Part shown: one piece after another, positions 61,948-64,000 of the stretch | Numbering within the stretch: position 1 is the stretch's first letter | How the letters are laid out: each line of letters starts with the position of its first letter | Origin: JALHMI01 sp964598535 | GTDB taxonomy: Bacteria > Planctomycetota > Planctomycetia > Pirellulales > PALSA-1355 | DNA: 64,000 nt | Reading direction: 5' to 3' | NCBI GenBank assembly: GCA_964598535.1 | Contig: CAZRCI010000001.1 | Span: forward strand, 179,637-243,636 | Program-made: the position numbers and the translations under genes | Notes under the pieces: generated by a model | Databases searched by the model: none | What the model was told of the DNA's origin: nothing | Seen by the model: only the letters and a program-made list of their open reading frames with translations

Positions 61948-62373
61948 TCAGGTTTCCCATTCCGTGATCTCGCAGTGATTTAGCTGACCAACGGATCGCA
62001 TGATCTTCAAGGCTCGATCGGATACGACAAGTCGATCGTCTATTGCGCGCCCGAAGTCATCAACGCCTGCCTGCCCCGTGACCTTCAACCAGTGAAACAC
62101 GGGAACAATCCTTCCAGGATAAAGCTCTTCGAATAGCGTAGACGTCATTATGTTAGCGGTTGCAAACTCACAGCCAGATACACCAGATGACTCGAGTGCA
62201 TTACGAAGCCTTTCAGTAATCACATAACAAGGAAACGACTCCAGGATGTCATTCCCCAGCCAACCGTCTAATATGAAGTGCAATTCGAATACCTGCGGTA
62301 GGTGGGTTGATACGTCGACCACACTCTGATCCCCAAGCCTTTCGGCATTTTCTGGTTCGAGAACGAAGAACAT
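61948..62373 (-). CDS. Probable immunity protein of a polymorphic toxin locus
   Basis: 141 residues with an AGGAG site 5 bases before the ATG at 62373. It is acidic and soluble, with FFVLEPENAERLGDQSVVDV at the start, FHWLKVTGQAGVDDFG and IDDRLVVSDRALKIM near the end. I do not recognise the family, but size, charge and position (third after a toxin and another immunity gene, same strand) fit an immunity protein. GC content is lower than in the neighbours, as is common for such cassettes. Confidence 0.6.
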   Translation of the reverse strand: MFFVLEPENAERLGDQSVVDVSTHLPQVFELHFILDGWLGNDILESFPCYVITERLRNALESSGVSGCEFATANIMTSTLFEELYPGRIVPVFHWLKVTGQAGVDDFGRAIDDRLVVSDRALKIMRSVGQLNHCEITEWET

Positions 62374-62436
62374 TTTGACTCCTAACGCGGTGGAGTGAAT
62401 TGGCCGCCAAACAACTCGTCGATTCTCGTCACTTCG

Positions 62437-62955
62437 TCAAGAATCTTTTCGCGCGTAGCATTGGGATTCATCGCCGAGCGCGGCGCTCGCGTCCAGGGAA
62501 GCTCCCACCTGCGCCGTCGCCTTGATCAACACCATCTTGCCGCCTTGCATCGCGGCCGTGATCAGCACGCCACCCGCCAGCAGGAAGCTGGCGATATGGC
62601 GCGCCGTCTCGATCGCTTGGAACGTGAGGATCACGCGATCCAAAAACACGATCTTCCGCTTCAGCCGCGCGCCGATCTTCGTGAGCTGCGCTTCCGCCCG
62701 CGCCGCTTGCCGCGCGTCGGTGAACAGCGGCAGCCCGAGCGATGCCGGCGTCGGCCCCAGGTCCAACTCGGCGAACTCCGCCGCGCCCAGGTTCTTGCGC
62801 AGCCAGATCTCTCGCGCCGATTCAAGCAGGTCGTTGTGCCGCCAGACGAGCGCATCGATCGCGTTCAGCTCGTCGTCCACGTCGAACGGCTCGCCCGGCC
62901 GCGCGGCGTCCGCCAGCCGTAGCACGTCGCGCGTCAATTCGGCGCAGCGATCCAA
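62437..62955 (-). pseudogene. Displaced fragment of a polymorphic toxin gene
   Basis: A 172-codon open frame with no ATG or Shine-Dalgarno (first possible start TTG at 62955; a stop codon lies just upstream). The frame reads like the internal, helical linker of a large toxin: ELTRDVLRLADAARPGEPFD, VWRHNDLLESAREIWLRKNL, FLDRVILTFQAIETARHIAS, FLLAGGVLITAAMQGGKMVL. The last 15 residues (ALGDESQCYARKDS) change in character, as at a deletion joint. I infer that a duplicated toxin body lost its start and its C-terminal nuclease domain, leaving a silent donor cassette with its old immunity gene (61948-62373) downstream. Confidence 0.5.
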
Positions 62956-63033
62956 TGCGTTCGAGGATCACAAGGAGCCCGAGAAAATTCGATGGCGAAT
63001 GAAGAGGAGCTCAAGCGCGCTCGGCGCCACATC

Positions 63034-63600
63034 TCAAAAGGCGGGGCGGAAGGTAATTCCGAGATTCGGCCGATCCTCGAGTTCGGCCTTGATGACATCG
63101 GATACGAAGAGCTCCAGGCCGGACTTGGAGAGGCGAAACAAGTGGGCTCCGCCGGCTCGTTGCGTGTCGATAACTGTTTTTATAAGCATCTGGTATCGCC
63201 CCGTCAGGCTAGGATCGCCGTCCTCCTCCGTCCAGATGGTGAAATCCGACCGCGCTTCATCCAGGCAATCGCGCAGGTTCACGACGTTCATGATCTCGTA
63301 GCTGCCCTTGGCGTCTGCGATCTCGACGGGAAAGAACTCTGCGTCGTCGGGCGCGATCCGCCGCACGGCGTTCGCCACGGCGTGCGAGACTACCGGCATG
63401 TCGAACGCGGAGAGCGAGAATTGCACCTCCCGGCCAGGGTTTCCAATCGCCACCCGCACGGGAATGGGGCCGCGATAGGGAACGCCGTCGATGAACACAT
63501 CAGCCTCGACTCGTTCGCCATTGGCGGCCACGGGATCGTTGAGAAACCACTGATCCGCAAACAGCGTGAAATCTGGCGAGATCTCAAAATAGTTCAACAT
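63034..63600 (-). CDS. Imm11 (DUF1629)-like immunity protein
   Basis: 188 residues from the ATG at 63600, 11 bp after the toxin stop. The C-terminal half matches the Imm11 pattern: FFPVEIADAKGSYEIMNVVN, LRDCLDEARSDFTIW, and AHLFRLSKSGLELFVSDVIK. Such proteins bind and block the toxin encoded just upstream in polymorphic toxin systems. Its order, toxin then immunity with a minimal gap, is the rule. The N-terminus (LNYFEISPDFTLFADQWFLN) agrees with the family. Confidence 0.75.
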   Translation of the reverse strand: MLNYFEISPDFTLFADQWFLNDPVAANGERVEADVFIDGVPYRGPIPVRVAIGNPGREVQFSLSAFDMPVVSHAVANAVRRIAPDDAEFFPVEIADAKGSYEIMNVVNLRDCLDEARSDFTIWTEEDGDPSLTGRYQMLIKTVIDTQRAGGAHLFRLSKSGLELFVSDVIKAELEDRPNLGITFRPAF

Positions 63601-63611
63601 GGACAACGTGC

Positions 63612-64000
63612 TCAGTTCGAGGTTAATAAGCGGTTCAATTGGGTACCTTGGGTCGCTATTTCCTTTGCTAACTTCTTTAACTCCGCTACTAACGCGGCTT
63701 TGAATTCCGCCCCCTCTTTTTTTCCTTTTGTTGCTTTTCTGAGTCGTGCATAAATTGTTTTGTGATATTCCTCCGGATGCGGGCCCTTATGCGCGGGCAA
63801 GTAAACGACATTGTCCACATCCTCGAGGGCCATGCCAGCTTTCCTGAAAAACTCCTCGAATCTAGGCGACCACGGGCCACCGCGAAGCGCCGAAATCTGG
63901 TTCTTGTTGGTGGCAATGTGATGGAACGCTCCCCGTTCGGCTAATCCCCGTTTGAGAACCTCGATCGCTTCTTGGGGGCTTTTGGCTTTTTGGGCCTTGG
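63612..64000 (-). CDS. C-terminal nuclease domain of a polymorphic toxin (partial, runs off the right end)
   Basis: The frame stays open to the window end; 129 codons are visible. It has AKSPQEAIEVLKRGLAERGA, then FHHIATNKNQISALRGGPWS, RFEEFFRKAGMALEDVDNVV, and LPAHKGPHPEEYHKTIYARL. The paired His (HH), the Asn, and the HKGPHP...YH block are those of the AHH/HNH-ENDO VII nuclease toxins. An ATG at 63833 inside the domain is not the real start. The N-terminal carrier lies beyond the window. The Imm11-like gene follows by 11 bp. Confidence 0.75.
   Translation of the reverse strand, partial: KAQKAKSPQEAIEVLKRGLAERGAFHHIATNKNQISALRGGPWSPRFEEFFRKAGMALEDVDNVVYLPAHKGPHPEEYHKTIYARLRKATKGKKEGAEFKAALVAELKKLAKEIATQGTQLNRLLTSN

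Noticed and set aside
1..64000. CRISPR arrays, tRNA and rRNA genes, transposases, integrases
   Set aside because: I scanned for regularly spaced repeats, cloverleaf-type sequences ending in CCA and transposase motifs and saw none; only small palindromic repeats are present.

Overview
This is a GC-rich bacterial chromosome segment, almost certainly from a planctomycete of the Pirellulales type. The taxonomic signals are: two giant secreted proteins of the PVC membrane-bound dehydrogenase type (propeller, HEAT repeats, C-terminal CxxCH); three tandem signal peptidase I genes with zinc-ribbon and beta-sandwich inserts; Ser/Thr kinases and an FHA protein; a PEP-CTERM protein; an NPYRSP-type small membrane protein; and a redoxin/cytochrome/copper-monooxygenase-like protein. 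No rRNA, tRNA, CRISPR array, transposase or prophage was seen.

Layout. 1-0.5 kb: the end of a probable antitoxin and a ParE-like toxin. 0.6-14.7 kb (all minus strand): a PVC cytochrome protein, a canonical and a membrane-anchored divergent Hsp70, a TPR/coiled-coil protein paired with a TPR/HEAT/Hint protein, the redoxin-CxxCH-copper protein with a clear terminator, an LTxxQ-like periplasmic protein and a DUF1648 protein. 14.8-21.4 kb (plus): a MITE-like palindromic repeat, an Uup-type ABC-F ATPase, a cysteine hydrolase, a DNA methyltransferase fused to a degenerate GIY-YIG domain, DUF502 and YhhN membrane proteins. 21.5-30.7 kb (minus): a J-domain protein, LptB, three signal peptidases, LepA and a ROK kinase, mostly in one close-packed run.

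30.9-46.0 kb: a 45-residue zinc-ribbon protein, an orphan RHH antitoxin-like protein, an NPYRSP protein, a beta-lactamase-fold hydrolase, a Tat-exported protein, a peroxiredoxin-kinase fusion, an ArsB/NhaD-type transporter, a kinase/membrane-protein pair with a nearby FHA protein, a coiled-coil membrane protein, and a two-gene NAD unit (CinA-like amidase fused to a nucleotidyltransferase, then NDH-2). 46.3-49.7 kb: exported proteins, including two tandem paralogues, with hairpin terminators between genes. 49.8-57.6 kb (minus): ECF sigma factor, zinc anti-sigma-like protein, glycosidase-like protein, neutral ceramidase-like protein and the second PVC cytochrome protein, arranged as a probable regulated degradation unit. 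57.8-61.8 kb: a small membrane protein, a short CoA-transferase-like protein, a PEP-CTERM protein and a DUF4038-type glycosidase. 61.9-64.0 kb: a polymorphic toxin/immunity locus that runs off the right end.

The most notable items are the multi-domain fusions (peroxiredoxin-kinase, methyltransferase-GIY-YIG, PncC-NaMN adenylyltransferase, redoxin-CxxCH-PHM-like), the signal peptidase triplication beside lepA, the membrane-anchored divergent Hsp70, and a small palindromic repeat family seen at about 14.8 and 33.3 kb. All functions are read from motifs and context; no database search was possible.
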